A DNA stretch of 64,000 nt, taken from Streptococcus canis (GTDB taxonomy: Bacteria > Bacillota > Bacilli > Lactobacillales > Streptococcaceae). The position numbers and the translations under genes are program-made. The notes below the pieces were generated by a model that ran no database searches, had not been told where the DNA came from, and was given only the letters and a program-made list of their open reading frames with translations. Below, piece by piece: positions 1 to 11,997 of the stretch. Within the stretch, counting starts at the first letter, position 1; every line of letters begins with the position of its first letter. The stretch lies in the NCBI RefSeq assembly GCF_900636575.1, contig NZ_LR134293.1, forward strand, positions 555,001 to 619,000, given 5' to 3'.

Positions 1-865
1 CCTAAAGCTATTTCGGAGAGAACCAGCTATCTCCAAGTTCGTTTGGAATTTCTCCGCTACCCACAAGTCATCCAAGCACTTTTCAACGTGCCCTGGTTCG
101 GTCCTCCAGTGCGTCTTACCGCACCTTCAACCTGCTCATGGGTAGGTCACATGGTTTCGGGTCTACAACATGATACTAAGTCGCCCTATTAAGACTCGGT
201 TTCCCTGCGGCTCCGTCTCTTCAACTTAACCTCGCATCATATCGTAACTCGCCGGTTCATTCTACAAAAGGCACGCTCTCACCCATTAACGGGCTCGAAC
301 TTGTTGTAGGCACACGGTTTCAGGTTCTATTTCACTCCCCTCCCGGGGTGCTTTTCACCTTTCCCTCACGGTACTGGTTCACTATCGGTCACTAGAGAGT
401 ATTTAGGGTTGGGAGATGGTCCTCCCAGATTCCGACGAGATTTCGCGTGTCTCGCCGTACTCAGGATTCTGCTAGGGCTCAAAAAAATTTTAAATACGAG
501 GCTTTTACTCTCTTTGGCTTACCTTCCCAGGTAATTCTTCTATCCTTTTAAAGTCCCACGTCGCAGTCCTACAACCCCGAAAAGTAAACTTCTCGGTTTG
601 CCCTCCTGCCGTTTCGCTCGCCGCTACTCAGGCAATCGCTTTTGCTTTCTCTTCCTGCAGCTACTTAGATGTTTCAGTTCACTGCGTCTTCCTTCTCATA
701 ACCTTAACAGTTATGGATACTAACCATTAGTTAGTGGGTTCCCCCATTCGGACATCTCTGGATCAGCGCTTACTTACAGCTCCCCAAAGCATTTCGTCGT
801 TTGTCACGTCCTTCTTCGGCTTCTAGTGCCAAGGCATCCACCGTGCGCCCTTATTAACTTAACCT
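1..865 (-). rRNA. 23S ribosomal RNA, 5' part (runs off window)
   Basis: This is the 5' portion of a 23S rRNA gene on the minus strand. The reverse complement near 865 reads GGTTAAGTTAATAAGGGCGC followed by the ACGGTGGATGCC block typical of the 23S start. The remainder of the gene lies before position 1. The order 16S, tRNA-Ala, 23S and the shared strand show a standard rRNA operon transcribed away from the origin. The 5' end is set by similarity and may be off by a few bases. Confidence 0.97.
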
Positions 866-1025
866 TATCTTTTACTAGTATATCTTAACTAGAAAAAACT
901 CTTTAATACTTACAGCGTTTTCGGTTTATTTCTTGTTACTATTCTTACAATCAATTTCTTGATCGTGGAATTTGATATAGATATTCAATTTTCAATGGAC
1001 AGTTTTTAGGATATCTCTATCCTAA

Positions 1026-1098
1026 TGGAGCCTAGCGGGATCGAACCGCTGACCTCCTGCGTGCAAAGCAGGCGCTCTCCCAGCTGAGCTAAGGCCCC
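1026..1098 (-). tRNA. tRNA-Ala (anticodon TGC) in the 16S-23S spacer
   Basis: The reverse complement folds as a standard cloverleaf. The acceptor arms are GGGGCCT and AGGCTCC, the anticodon stem is CCTGC/GCAGG, the loop is TTTGCAC with anticodon TGC, and the T-loop is TTCGATC. The discriminator base is A at 1026. The next three bases read TTA, so the CCA end is not encoded and must be added after transcription. It is the only tRNA in this spacer, with no tRNA-Ile, which is usual for streptococci. Confidence 0.97.
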
Positions 1099-1145
1099 AC
1101 AAGACCTCTCAAAACTAAATAAGACGTCCCTAACGTGTTCCTTTT

Positions 1146-2698
<1,553 letters not shown>

Positions 2699-2835
2699 AT
2701 TTCTGTTTGTTCTGTCTCGTCTTTCTGTCGCTGACAGATTTATTTCTCGTTTCTTTGACGGGTAATATGTCTCCATATCACCCTCACGTTTGGTTCGTCT
2801 TATTCAGTTCTCAAAGGTCTTGCATCTCTTTCGAG

Positions 2836-2965
2836 ACAACTATTTTATTCTATCAACTTCCTGACCGTTTGTCAACCCTTTTTTTAAAGTTTTTTCAACT
2901 GACTCCCTTGCAGATTCATCGCTGACAGCTTTATTAGTATACGATATTTCATACCTACCTGTCAA
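2836..2965 (-). promoter_or_regulatory. Tandem rRNA promoters P1 and P2
   Basis: There are two promoter cores on the minus strand. The distal P1 has TTGACA (2960-2965), an 18-bp spacer and TATACT (2936-2941). The proximal P2 has TTGACA (2870-2875), a 17-bp spacer and TAGAAT (2847-2852). Both are close to the sigma-A consensus. Tandem strong promoters are the rule upstream of rRNA operons. The rest of 2699-3096 is the transcribed leader and upstream A/T-rich DNA without a gene. Confidence 0.85.
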
Positions 2966-3162
2966 TACTTTTTTACAGTTCTGTTGGAGTTGCTTATCAT
3001 CTTAATAAATCTATGTTAAAGCCTTCTAATTTCTCCATTTCATTCTTGAAAATCTTCTTATGAAATATGAGCTAGCTAATGTGCCACTATTGAATCGTAA
3101 CCGTCCAATAACAGGGTATATTGACAACCTCCAAAATTTCCAATTGACTCTGGAGGTTTTGA

Positions 3163-4420
3163 TTATTGACAATTTGTTTGTACTTCTTTAGCCCATGGCA
3201 AATAAGCTTCTAGCACTTCTCTTTTTGCGAGAGTTTCTTCATTAGGAAGGTGGTCTAGAAGGTAACTCATATATTTTTCCGAGTTCAGTCCATGTCGCTT
3301 AGCCGTTTCAAGCAAACTCATGACGATAGCTGTCACTTTGGCTTCTTCAAAACTTTGAGAAAACAACCAATTTTTTCGGCCCATCACTACAGTAAACAAG
3401 TCCTTTACACCCTAGAGAGGTCTTATCAGCCTGCTTCGGGGTGGCCTCAAAGAACTTCCGTCTCACATGTGCCCAACAACCAACAAGCTTGGCATGCTCT
3501 AATTGACGATAAGCCCAATGCATATCACAATGCACATAACCTGAGTAATGACCGAGAACCTCTTAGGCAACTAAGCCACTGCGCCTTTTATCATGATGGT
3601 AAAGGGTGATCCCTTTCTGTTCATGCTTACCAGACAAAAACGTCCAGTAATAAGCCAGCTGTGTGTCACTTTCAAGAACTCTATAAGAAGTTTCATCCGC
3701 ATGAATGACCTCTTGACTTAATAAGATGTCACGAAGCAAGTCATAAAGAGGTTCAAAATAATACTGGCTAGCTTGACATGCCAGTTAGCGATTTCCTTGC
3801 GACTAATGGACAGTCCTAACTTATTCCAATCCTCTTACTGCCTGTAGTTAGGAACTTTAAGGGTGAACTTTTGATGAATGGTATGGGCAATAATGGAAGC
3901 AGAGCCTAGGCTATGAGCTAATGGTGCCTTAGGAACAGGCGCTTTGATGATTTTGTCACTGAGGCTATTATCGCTACACGTTTGGCACTTATAAGCGTGT
4001 TGCACATGATTTATACGTTTCAATTGTGCTGGGATAAAGACTAATTCTTGACGTTGAACCACCGAGCCAATTTCTGTCAATGTTCCATGACAATCCAGAC
4101 AAGTACAGCTGTCACCAATTAATTCGTGGTGAACAAGCTCAGGTTCAAACTGAGCTAGAATAGCTTGACGTCTTCCTTTGATTTTCTTGCGTCTATAAGT
4201 AATGGCTTCTGTTTCTACTGGGTAAGTCATCCGCTTCTTCAGGTAATTGGTCCTGATCAAAGAGACTGAGTTGACCGGTCATAGGCATAGCTTTTTCAGA
4301 AGATTTCCCATAAATCTTTTGCGTTAAATAAGCCACTTGTTCACGCAGGAGGGCTAGCTCATTGGACATTGTTTCAATAGTTTTGGTTAAACTTTCAATA
4401 ACTTTATCTTGTGAACTCAT
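3163..4420 (-). pseudogene. IS66 TnpC transposase, frameshifted and internally deleted
   Basis: The reading starts at the ATG at 4420 (MSSQDKVIESLTKT, a leucine-rich coiled N-terminus). It changes frame near 4240 into a zinc-finger stretch with CTCLDC and CQTC pairs, stops at 3835, shifts again near 3775, and stops near 3566. It continues through the RNase-H-like pieces HADET and HCDMHWAY, which carry the first two catalytic Asp residues, and ends after another break. The region that should carry the NNRAEN glutamate is missing; only the tail from VMGRKN to LPNEE remains. The protein cannot be made, so the element is not self-mobile. Confidence 0.88.
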
Positions 4421-4470
4421 GGTCTTCCTACTGATATTTTCTACATTATACCGAAAGAAAAGCCATGAGT

Positions 4471-4821
4471 TCAATAGAAATCACGACTTTTTGAAATTTT
4501 TATGTTAGGACTAATGGAAAATCCCTTCATAAGCCAGTCCACCTGTTCAGCTGTCAAGGATTTGACCTCATCACTATTTCTTGGCCAGGCTAGTTTCCCG
4601 TTTTTAAAGTGTTTATAAAGTAACCAGAAACCTTGACCATCCCAGTAAAGCGCTTTGAACCGATCTCGTCGTCCACCACATAAGAGATAAACAGCACCTG
4701 AAAAGGGATCTAACTCATGTTGGGATGTGACAAGATAAGCTAGGGAATCAATGCCTTGTCGCATATCTGTTTTTCCACAAACCAGATAAACTTGTCCTAG
4801 GTCATTTAGCCGAATAGTCAT
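4471..4821 (-). CDS. IS66 accessory protein TnpB
   Basis: This 116-residue protein is the second gene of the IS66 set. It shows the typical IS66 Orf2 layout: VYLVCGKTDMRQGIDSLA at residues 11-28, DPFSGAVYLLCGGRRDRFKALYW in the middle, then LLYKHFKNGKLAWPR. TnpB is required for IS66 transposition, but its biochemical role is not settled. Its start overlaps the end of tnpA by 20 bp, which suggests coupled translation. It appears intact, but without a working TnpC it is probably a relic. Confidence 0.85.
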   Translation of the reverse strand: MTIRLNDLGQVYLVCGKTDMRQGIDSLAYLVTSQHELDPFSGAVYLLCGGRRDRFKALYWDGQGFWLLYKHFKNGKLAWPRNSDEVKSLTAEQVDWLMKGFSISPNIKISKSRDFY

Positions 4822-4987
4822 CGTTCAGTACCTTATCCAAAATGCTTTCCAACAAGTCCTGAGTGAGTGCTTGACATAAACTAAGTTCCAGTTTTCCAAG
4901 GCGAACGTTAAGCAAGATATCATTTCTGTTTTTCTTCTCAAATCGACGAGATTGGGGAACTTCCAAAGGAACAATAGGCTGTGACAT
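4802..4987 (-). CDS. IS66 accessory protein TnpA (short)
   Basis: This 61-residue basic protein is upstream of and overlapping tnpB, in the position of IS66 tnpA. I chose the ATG at 4987 (MSQPIVPL), which sits 9 bases after GGAGG; an ATG three codons earlier is too close to that ribosome binding site. The sequence SRRFEKKNRNDILL followed by a short helical tail is all that can be seen. It is shorter than many TnpA proteins. The assignment rests on position more than on motifs. Confidence 0.65.
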   Translation of the reverse strand: MSQPIVPLEVPQSRRFEKKNRNDILLNVRLGKLELSLCQALTQDLLESILDKVLNDDYSAK

Positions 4988-5074
4988 GTAAATCATCCTC
5001 CGATAGACGAGTTTTACTAACAGTATACTGGAGGATTGAGAATCACGGTAGATACCCTGTTATTGGACGCTTAC

Positions 5075-5119
5075 AAAAGAAAACTCGTGAAACACGATAA
5101 AATAAGCGTTTCAAGAGTT
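5075..5119 (-). terminator. Rho-independent terminator of the permease gene
   Basis: Read on the minus strand, AACTCTTGAAAC pairs with GTTTCACGAGTT (one mismatch) around a loop of about 14 bases and is followed by TTTTCTTTT. It lies about 80 bp after the permease stop. The IS66 right end begins exactly where the T-tract ends. A close relative of this hairpin occurs at 62897-62946. Confidence 0.75.
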
Positions 5120-5197
5120 AATTGAGATCATGATCATTGAATCATTTTAATTTACAGCTTTTAAAAATAGACTTTATCTACGTTCTGAATATAGTTT

Positions 5198-6589
5198 TTA
5201 TTTATTTTCTTTTGAATGCTTATAACCATAAGCAATATATACCAAGGCCCCTAAAATAGTTGTAACTGCAAAAGCAATCCAAGTAAAAATCATGTATTGG
5301 CTCATAAATGAAGCACAAATGACGATTGCTAAGGCTGGCAAGAAAGGGACTAGAGGGGTTTTAAATTCACCAGTTTTTGGTTTTCCTTCGATTTTTCTAA
5401 GTCTAATGATTGCAAATGACATGATAATCAAATAGGCTAAAGTACAAATATTAACAAATTCTGCTAAACTTGCTAACGGAAACAATCCAGCACAAATCAT
5501 AGCCAGAATACCGACAACGACAGTGGCATTTTTCGGAATTTTACTCTTTTCAGTAAGGACAGAAAGTGATTTTGGTAATAAACCATCTCTACTGATGCTA
5601 TAAACAGTTCTAGCTAATGCATAAGTCATTGAGATACATACCGTGATAAGGGTTAAAATAGCAACGACTGAAACATAGTCTGCTGCCCAATAAAGACCAA
5701 CACTTCGTAGAGCAAAAGCAACTGCATCAGGTACATTTAATTTGGTGTAGTGAACAATACCAGTTAGAATTATTGTAACTACTACATACAGTATAGTAAC
5801 AATCGTCAATGATAGAACGATTCCTTTTGGGATTGTTTTTTGTGGTTCTTTTACTTCGTCAACTGTCATTGAGATCGATTCAAATCCTAAGAAGGCAAAG
5901 AACATGACAGAAGCTCCTGCAAATATACCTGATTTTCCTCCATAAATCTGCCCTAATCCGTAAGGAGCAAATTGTGACCAATTGTGGCCATTAATAAAGA
6001 AGAGCCCCACGATGATAAATAAGGCTAGTGCTGAGAATTTCAAAAGTACTAAAAAACTATTAAATCTTAAAGCCGCTTTAGAATTCATTAGCACAATACT
6101 GGTAACAAAAATCATGACTAGAACAGGTAAGAGATCGATATAAGTCCCATTTTTAGGATTAAAAGTCCCATTTAAAGCATTTGGTAAAGCCAAACCATAA
6201 TTAGCTAGTAGCCCCTTTAAGTAACTTCCCCATCCAACCGCAACGCTAGACACTGCTGTTAAGAACTCCATGATAATATACCAACCAACAATCCATGCTG
6301 GAAATTCACCTAACGTTGCATAAACATAACTATAAGCCCCACCATTAGAAGGAATTCGTGACGCAAATTCTGCATAAAATAAGGCTAAAATCCCAATTGC
6401 GATTGCTGAAATGATAATCGAAATCGTTAAGGCAGGTCCAGCATAATTGGCAGCACCAATCCCTGTAATGGTAAAAATCCCTGTTCCGACCATTGAGCCT
6501 AGTCCTAAGAAGACTAAATCAGTAACCTTAAGGTGTCTATGCATTTCTGTTTTATTGAGGTCTTTCTTTTTTTTACGAAAAATAGTCAT
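5198..6589 (-). CDS. APC-superfamily amino-acid permease
   Basis: This 463-residue membrane protein has about 12 hydrophobic segments. The first carries GLGSMVGTGIFTITG (residues 29-43), the glycine-rich unwound helix of the APC superfamily that contacts the amino-acid amino and carboxyl groups. The motif after helix 2 (FYAEFASRIPSNGGAYSYVY) also fits. Such proteins bring amino acids into the cell by H+ symport or exchange. Overall it resembles the YfnA/cationic amino acid transporter branch, but the substrate cannot be read from sequence. It is a single-gene unit with its own terminator at 5075-5119. Confidence 0.88.
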   Translation of the reverse strand: MTIFRKKKKDLNKTEMHRHLKVTDLVFLGLGSMVGTGIFTITGIGAANYAGPALTISIIISAIAIGILALFYAEFASRIPSNGGAYSYVYATLGEFPAWIVGWYIIMEFLTAVSSVAVGWGSYLKGLLANYGLALPNALNGTFNPKNGTYIDLLPVLVMIFVTSIVLMNSKAALRFNSFLVLLKFSALALFIIVGLFFINGHNWSQFAPYGLGQIYGGKSGIFAGASVMFFAFLGFESISMTVDEVKEPQKTIPKGIVLSLTIVTILYVVVTIILTGIVHYTKLNVPDAVAFALRSVGLYWAADYVSVVAILTLITVCISMTYALARTVYSISRDGLLPKSLSVLTEKSKIPKNATVVVGILAMICAGLFPLASLAEFVNICTLAYLIIMSFAIIRLRKIEGKPKTGEFKTPLVPFLPALAIVICASFMSQYMIFTWIAFAVTTILGALVYIAYGYKHSKENK

Positions 6590-6694
6590 AGTATCACTTT
6601 CTATAATAGTAAAGAGTTATATTTACTAAGTTTATCATAGTTAGTAATGATTGTAAATTTCATCTCCATAATTAATTGCAGTTACTCGCTAATT

Positions 6695-6733
6695 AAAAAG
6701 TTAAGCTGAGAGGTCTCAAACTTAACTTTTTTT
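6695..6733 (-). terminator. Terminator downstream of ftsH
   Basis: A long inverted repeat (GTTAAG, TGAGA and their complements around a two-base loop) is flanked by A and T runs on both sides. It follows the ftsH stop by about 12 bp on the minus strand and ends in CTTAACTTTTT. It could work in both directions. Confidence 0.8.
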
Positions 6734-6745
6734 ATATCATCATGA

Positions 6746-8725
6746 TTAGTCAGCAGACTCTGACTCAGCCATTTTATCTTTAATCTCATCATAAGACAAA
6801 GCATGCACTTCTTTGTCGTCAGCTTCTGGATCATTTGGCATTTTACCAGTCTCGTAAATTGATTTAATTTGTGCCGCATCCAAGGTTTCGTATTTAAGAA
6901 GGGCTTCGGCAATTAATTTATGAATTTCACGGTTTTCATTAATGATATCAGCAGCTTGGTTACGAGCTTGATTTAAGAGCTCACGAACTTCATCATCAAT
7001 CATCTGTGCTGTTTGTGCCGAGTATGATTTTTCGGGAGATAATTGTCCCGGCATCATGGCATGATTCCCCTCATATTGAACAGGCCCAAGTTTGTCACTC
7101 ATACCGTATTCTGTAACCATGGCTCTTGCCATCTGAGTAGCTTGTTCAAAGTCATTTGATGCGCCAGTTGTCTGAGCATTGAAAATGATTTCTTCAGCAA
7201 CACGACCACCCATTAGACCTGCTAACTGTTCTTTCAAATCATTCTTAGACAGAAGCATCTGATCTTCTTTAGGCAGAGCAATCATATAACCACCTGCTCG
7301 TCCACGAGGTACAATAGTTACTTTATGAACCACGCGCGCATTGGATAACACTAACCCAACGATAGTATGACCAGCTTCATGATAAGCAACCATTTCGCGT
7401 TCTCTTTTCGAAATCGTACGGTCTTTTTTAGAAGGTCCAGCAATCACACGGTCTTCTGCTTCGTCAATATCACTAGCATCAATTTTAATTTTGTTTCGAC
7501 GAGCAGCAACAAGAGCAGCTTCATTCAAAACATTCTCAAGATCTGCACCTACAAAACCTGGTGTTTGTTGTGCGACAACTTTCAAATTAACGTCATCTGC
7601 AAGGGGTTTATTTTTAGCATGAACACGTAAAATCGCTTCACGTCCTTTAACATCAGGACGCCCAACTAGAACCTTACGGTCAAAACGTCCAGGTCTTAGT
7701 AAAGCTGGATCTAGAACATCGCTACGGTTGGTTGCAGCAATAACAATAATGTTTTCGTTTCCTTCAAATCCATCCATCTCGATCAATAATTGGTTTAAGG
7801 TCTGCTCGCGCTCATCATTGCCGCCACCCATACCAGCACCACGACGACGGCCAACTGCGTCAATTTCGTCAATAAAAATAATAGCACGCTCAGCCTTTTT
7901 AGCATCCTCAAATAAGGAACGTACTCGACTAGCACCTACACCAACAAACATTTCAACGAAATCTGAACCTGAAATACTAAAGAATGGTACACCAGCTTCA
8001 CCAGCTACAGCTTTGGCCAGTAAGGTTTTACCTGTCCCTGGAGGCCCCTCTAAAAGAACACCAGCAGGAATACGCGCACCTAATGCCTTATATTTTTTAG
8101 GATTTTTCAAAAAATCAACAACTTCTACAAGTTCTTGTTTTTCTTCCTCGGCACCTGCAACATCGGTAAATCTTACTTTGACATCACCTTTTGCTTGAGA
8201 TTTTGCTTTATTTTTACCAAAACTCATAGCTCCACGGGCTCCGCCGCCACCTTGATTCATCATCATCATCATGAAAGCAGCGAAAATAACAATCGGTAAG
8301 AAACTCATTAAGAAAGTAATCCAAGTACCACTAGAACTTTCTTGTTTGACAGTAATGTCTGTTCCGTTTTTATCAGCAGCCGCTGTCATCTCTTTTAAAA
8401 TTGAATCACTAGGTAGTACTAAAGCTGAAAACTCTGATACCTGTGTCGTAGCATTGCCACCCAAAAATGATAAACCTGGCTCAGCTGACACCTTTTGAGG
8501 TTTCTCATATTTACCTTTAACCTCAATAATACTACCACTAGGCTGATAACTTAGAGATTTAATATCCCCTGCTTTAAGATGTTTGATTAATTTTGAATAA
8601 CTAATCTGTTGACTTTGTGTACTTGTTCCTTTGAGATAAAATTGAAATCCTGTGATAACAATAATAATCATCAATATATAGATAAAGGAGTTTTTAACAA
8701 AACCATTATTTTTATTATTTTTCAT
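6746..8725 (-). CDS. ftsH: ATP-dependent zinc metalloprotease FtsH
   Basis: FtsH is a membrane-bound hexameric AAA+ protease that degrades misfolded membrane proteins and selected regulators. The 659 residues show membrane segments at about 12-30 and 135-156 with an extracellular loop between them. The AAA+ module has Walker A GPPGTGKT (227-234), Walker B FIDEID (284-289) and a second region of homology ([20 protein letters not shown]). The zinc site is HEAGH (449-453). Length is normal. It lies 21 bp after hpt, and tilS-hpt-ftsH is a conserved Firmicutes cluster, so cotranscription is likely. Confidence 0.98.
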   Translation of the reverse strand: MKNNKNNGFVKNSFIYILMIIIVITGFQFYLKGTSTQSQQISYSKLIKHLKAGDIKSLSYQPSGSIIEVKGKYEKPQKVSAEPGLSFLGGNATTQVSEFSALVLPSDSILKEMTAAADKNGTDITVKQESSSGTWITFLMSFLPIVIFAAFMMMMMNQGGGGARGAMSFGKNKAKSQAKGDVKVRFTDVAGAEEEKQELVEVVDFLKNPKKYKALGARIPAGVLLEGPPGTGKTLLAKAVAGEAGVPFFSISGSDFVEMFVGVGASRVRSLFEDAKKAERAIIFIDEIDAVGRRRGAGMGGGNDEREQTLNQLLIEMDGFEGNENIIVIAATNRSDVLDPALLRPGRFDRKVLVGRPDVKGREAILRVHAKNKPLADDVNLKVVAQQTPGFVGADLENVLNEAALVAARRNKIKIDASDIDEAEDRVIAGPSKKDRTISKREREMVAYHEAGHTIVGLVLSNARVVHKVTIVPRGRAGGYMIALPKEDQMLLSKNDLKEQLAGLMGGRVAEEIIFNAQTTGASNDFEQATQMARAMVTEYGMSDKLGPVQYEGNHAMMPGQLSPEKSYSAQTAQMIDDEVRELLNQARNQAADIINENREIHKLIAEALLKYETLDAAQIKSIYETGKMPNDPEADDKEVHALSYDEIKDKMAESESAD

Positions 8726-8746
8726 ACAGTAATTAATGACCTTTTT

Positions 8747-9289
8747 CTATTTTGAATAGACTTCTTCTTTTAAGACACCTACATAAGGAAGGTTACGATA
8801 ATTTTCAGCATAATCCAAACCAAAGCCTACAATAAACTCGTTTGGCACATCGTAACAAATATAGTCTGCCTCAATATCTACAACGCGACCTTCTGGCTTA
8901 TCAAAAAGCGTTGCAATTTTAATAGTATTCGCTTTACGATACTTAAACATATCACGTAAGTATTTTAGGGTACGACCAGTGTCGATAATATCTTCAACAA
9001 AAATAATATCTCTACCTTCAACATTGGTATCCACGTCTTTTAAAATCTTTACTTCACCACTACTAGTGGTACCACCATGATAACTTGAAACGACCATAAA
9101 ATCAATTTCAACATGGGTATCAATATGTTTCATTAATTCAGCCATAAAAGGAACTGAGCCTTTCAATACCCCAACCATCAAAGGATTTTTCCCTTGATAA
9201 TCCTTTGTTAATTGTTCTCCTAGTTCTTTTGTTTTTTGAATAATTTCTTCTTCAGAGTAAAGAATTTTTTGAATATCTTGCTCGAGCAT
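8747..9289 (-). CDS. hpt: Hypoxanthine phosphoribosyltransferase
   Basis: This 180-residue cytosolic enzyme salvages hypoxanthine and guanine by joining them to PRPP to give IMP and GMP. The PRPP-binding motif [14 protein letters not shown] is at residues 95-108, and an upstream flexible loop SSYHGG (68-73) fits the type I PRTase fold. Only 4 bp separate it from tilS, so the two are surely in one transcript. In Bacillus the neighbouring TilS and HprT are reported to interact and influence ftsH expression; whether this holds here is not visible. Confidence 0.97.
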   Translation of the reverse strand: MLEQDIQKILYSEEEIIQKTKELGEQLTKDYQGKNPLMVGVLKGSVPFMAELMKHIDTHVEIDFMVVSSYHGGTTSSGEVKILKDVDTNVEGRDIIFVEDIIDTGRTLKYLRDMFKYRKANTIKIATLFDKPEGRVVDIEADYICYDVPNEFIVGFGLDYAENYRNLPYVGVLKEEVYSK

Positions 9290-9293
9290 GCTG

Positions 9294-10580
9294 TCACCTT
9301 TTTTCTAATTTATCAATATACAGTTTAGCCAACATTATATCATGTTTACAAGCTTTTCTCAAATAAGTTTTATCACCTATTAGCACAAAAATAATCTTTC
9401 CTTCCTGCTCTCCGATAATAGCCTTTTGTCGATCTGCTATACTGAATTTACCATCTATGAAAAGACGTCTTAATTTTTTGGAGAAATGACCAAAAGAAAT
9501 ACGATCTCCTTTTTGCCGTTTTCGAAGAGTGATAGGGGATAAATGATATAAAGGGATACCTATCTGGTTTGGAGGTTGACTATCTTCTTCTGTAAATCTA
9601 AAACGATAATCTCTATATTGAAGAACATTATTGTATTTTAACACTTTTTCTACTTCAATAAACTCAGTCTCAGGAAGGATTTTATCAATTTTAAATGACA
9701 GTTGGTCCAGTAAAAGATAATAACCACTTTTTAGTGGGTAATAACCTTGCTTAGCTGTTTGAATAAGATGTAGCAACTGCTTAAACTGAGATTTTTTGAC
9801 GTGTAAATCTGGGAAATTTTCCAAATAATTCTGCAAGAGAAAATACTGTACTGAGATGGGTTGGTTATGAAATTCTACTAAATTAGTGACAGTGATTTTG
9901 CTTGTCAAAGCTGTAAAGGCTTGGAACAATAAGTTGTTTTCGAACGCTAGTTGGTTAAGCCCTTGTACAAATTGAGGATTTTCTTGATTTAATAAAGGCA
10001 AATAGTTTTTTCGAATCCGATTCCTCAAAAAATCTGTTTTCTCGTTTGAAGTATCTTCAAAGTGAAAAATTTTTGGCAAGTCAGTTTTTGAAAAAGATAA
10101 AAAAGGTCTTATAAGTTGTCCAGTTCCAAATGATTGAACGCTTTTTATACCCGATAAATGCCTTAAACGACTACCTCTAATAAGTCGCATCATAATAGTT
10201 TCTGCCTGGTCATCTAAGTGATGAGCCGTAACTAAAGCTGAATACCCTTCTCTTTTCATAATTTTTTGAAAGAATTTGTAGCGCCAGTCACGCGCAGCTT
10301 TTTCTGAAAATTTTCCTTCAAAATACGATATATAAATGGGAATATTGTGATCCTGGGCCCATGCTCGTAAATAAGTTTCCTCCATGTCTGATTCAGCCCT
10401 TTGTTTATGATTAACATGGGCAATTCCAATCCTAATTTGGAAATTCTCTTGATAAAGGTGCAAAAAGTGCAGTAAATTCATTGAATCTACTCCACCAGAT
10501 ACAGCTATTAAAACACGGTGATGCTTGTCAAAATAAGCTTGTTTTTGAATCTCATTGTAAATTTCTTGATAAGTCATCAT
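9294..10580 (-). CDS. tilS: tRNA(Ile)-lysidine synthetase
   Basis: TilS attaches lysine to C34 of the CAU-anticodon tRNA-Ile, changing its reading from AUG to AUA and its charging from Met to Ile. The PP-loop ATPase motif SGGVDS is at residues 28-33, followed by [18 protein letters not shown]. The C-terminal part ([21 protein letters not shown]) matches the TilS C-terminal domain. Length 428 is normal. The ATG overlaps the TGA of the upstream gene as ATGA, which indicates translational coupling. A second ATG follows at once, so the start may be one codon later. Confidence 0.96.
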   Translation of the reverse strand: MMTYQEIYNEIQKQAYFDKHHRVLIAVSGGVDSMNLLHFLHLYQENFQIRIGIAHVNHKQRAESDMEETYLRAWAQDHNIPIYISYFEGKFSEKAARDWRYKFFQKIMKREGYSALVTAHHLDDQAETIMMRLIRGSRLRHLSGIKSVQSFGTGQLIRPFLSFSKTDLPKIFHFEDTSNEKTDFLRNRIRKNYLPLLNQENPQFVQGLNQLAFENNLLFQAFTALTSKITVTNLVEFHNQPISVQYFLLQNYLENFPDLHVKKSQFKQLLHLIQTAKQGYYPLKSGYYLLLDQLSFKIDKILPETEFIEVEKVLKYNNVLQYRDYRFRFTEEDSQPPNQIGIPLYHLSPITLRKRQKGDRISFGHFSKKLRRLFIDGKFSIADRQKAIIGEQEGKIIFVLIGDKTYLRKACKHDIMLAKLYIDKLEKR

Positions 10581-11863
10581 TTTAGAATACCATAAACATC
10601 ATCTGCAATAGCTGTAATGTCATCATAGGTAGCTTGATCTGTAAAAATAGACAAGACAAATGGAGTTTCCCCGTAAATGATAGCGACATCATGTTTATAA
10701 TCATAAGCGTCACCGATTTTATGAGCCACAGGAACAGTAATATTTTTTGAAATACGTTCTTGATCAAATGCTGTATCGGAAAGATAGGAAATAATCTGAC
10801 CTTTTTGATAATAGATAGCCTCCATCATATTGGCAGCAGCACGGGAAGATAATAACCGTTTTTCCATATCCCAATTGCTTCCTGATAAGGCTTTTATTTC
10901 TGATTGGAAAGCTTGATCATACTGATGACATAGGTAGTACCCTAAAATATTAGTGGCCACATTGTCCGATTGTTGCGCAACTGCTTTTAAAAGCGTGCCA
11001 ACTTTATAATCATCCTTATCAGCTTTTTTACTAATTTTACCACTTCCTGACGGGTCATAATCCCCATAAAAGTGATTAACATCATCAATGTATTTCAGTG
11101 ATTTGTTTTCTGTTAGTTTGTGTTCTTGAATTTGTTTTTGAACACTATAAAGCGGTGCTAACTTGGAAATACTGGCTGCGTACATCTGTTTATCAGCATT
11201 AATACCGGCGCTGGCTTGTGTATCAAGTTGCTTTACAAAAATAGAATAATTACTTTTATTGTATTTTTGAGATAGCATTTCCTGAACTTTTTGCATGCGA
11301 TTGTCAAAACGAGATAAATCATCTTGGGATACCCAGCCTTTATAATCAATGAGATAATAAATCCCATGCTCTGTTTGTGCCATTTGGCTAGCATGAACTT
11401 TTTGAGCAACAGTAAACGGAGATGGGAGTTCCTGTGTTCCTAATACATAAGGCGCTGAATAAAGAGTCATTTGTTTTTGCGTCCAAAAAGTGAGATCAGT
11501 ATCTACTTGATTAAGGATGATATCCTCATAAATCACACGTCGATTAGCTTCAAGATAGGTTCCATCTGATAACTCAAAAATAGGAACTGTCTGTTTATTG
11601 ATGACAAGTGATTTGATTTCTAATTTATGATTAGGTTCTAAAGATTTTGCAGGCAGTGTCAACTCAGGGTCCGTATAAACTGTCGTTGTTTGATAAAGAT
11701 TTGGGTTGATAGGAAGCTGATGATAATAAGTTGTTGATTGAACAACATCTTGACGTAATTGGTAAAGAGTTGCTTTTGAAAACTGATTTGTCTTTTCCGT
11801 GCTAATAACTGTCAAAGGAGTCAAGAAAAAGGTCATTAACATAGCTGCTAATAATTTTTTCAT
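10577..11863 (-). CDS. Secreted serine hydrolase with class A beta-lactamase fold
   Basis: This 428-residue protein has a signal peptide ([21 protein letters not shown]). The C-terminal half carries the penicillin-recognising signature set in the right order: SISK (231-234) as SxxK, SDN (299-301), and KIG (382-384) in place of KTG. The N-terminal 200 residues have no motif I know. The gene lies between divIC and tilS, where other streptococci also have a beta-lactamase-like protein. A role in wall metabolism is a fair guess, but no catalytic activity can be claimed. It is not evidence of antibiotic resistance. Confidence 0.85.
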   Translation of the reverse strand: MKKLLAAMLMTFFLTPLTVISTEKTNQFSKATLYQLRQDVVQSTTYYHQLPINPNLYQTTTVYTDPELTLPAKSLEPNHKLEIKSLVINKQTVPIFELSDGTYLEANRRVIYEDIILNQVDTDLTFWTQKQMTLYSAPYVLGTQELPSPFTVAQKVHASQMAQTEHGIYYLIDYKGWVSQDDLSRFDNRMQKVQEMLSQKYNKSNYSIFVKQLDTQASAGINADKQMYAASISKLAPLYSVQKQIQEHKLTENKSLKYIDDVNHFYGDYDPSGSGKISKKADKDDYKVGTLLKAVAQQSDNVATNILGYYLCHQYDQAFQSEIKALSGSNWDMEKRLLSSRAAANMMEAIYYQKGQIISYLSDTAFDQERISKNITVPVAHKIGDAYDYKHDVAIIYGETPFVLSIFTDQATYDDITAIADDVYGILK

Positions 11864-11875
11864 GTTTGCTCCTTT

Positions 11876-11995
11876 CTAAATCATTTCGATATACTTATTT
11901 TCTTCTTTAAGCTTCTGGTTTTCTTTTTCTAGCTCTGCTAATTTCTCATCAGAAAAAGCTAGAAATGTTTCAATTTTTTTTACAATATTGTCCAT
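11876..11995 (-). CDS. 39-residue acidic coiled-coil small protein
   Basis: This short ORF starts at the ATG at 11995 (MDNIVKKIETFLAF) and ends with TAG. The second half is a heptad-like string rich in Glu, Lys and Leu (LAELEKENQKLKEEN), so a small coiled coil is expected. It fits exactly between the divIC stop (2-bp gap) and the serine hydrolase start (12-bp gap), on the same strand. Streptococci related to this one have a similar small ORF here, as far as I recall. The ribosome binding site is weak, so translation may be coupled to divIC. Function is unknown. Confidence 0.65.
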   Translation of the reverse strand: MDNIVKKIETFLAFSDEKLAELEKENQKLKEENKYIEMI

Positions 11996-11997
11996 CA

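Larger units (their letters stand above)
3097..5074 (-). mobile_element. IS66-family insertion sequence, degenerate
   Basis: The element is bounded by inverted repeats. The left end (3097-3119) begins GTAACCGTCCAATAACAGGG and the right end (5052-5074), read inwards, begins GTAAGCGTCCAATAACAGGG, one mismatch apart. It holds the IS66 gene set tnpA-tnpB-tnpC on the minus strand. tnpA and tnpB look intact but tnpC is broken. The 1978-bp length is short for IS66 (about 2.5 kb is usual), in keeping with deletion inside tnpC. IS66 elements normally make 8-bp target duplications; the flanks here (ATTGAATC and AAAAGAAA) do not match. Confidence 0.88.

Noticed and set aside
3347..3535. A separate 62-residue minus-strand protein
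   Set aside because: It is a piece of the broken IS66 TnpC (HCDMHWAY segment), not an independent gene.
6447..8498. Plus-strand open frames opposite the permease and ftsH
   Set aside because: Antisense shadows of strongly coding minus-strand genes; they lack start signals and their sequences read as complements of known motifs.
10577..11863. A beta-lactamase resistance gene
   Set aside because: The motif set shows the fold, but KTG is changed to KIG and the gene is a core division-cluster neighbour in streptococci; nothing indicates acquired resistance.
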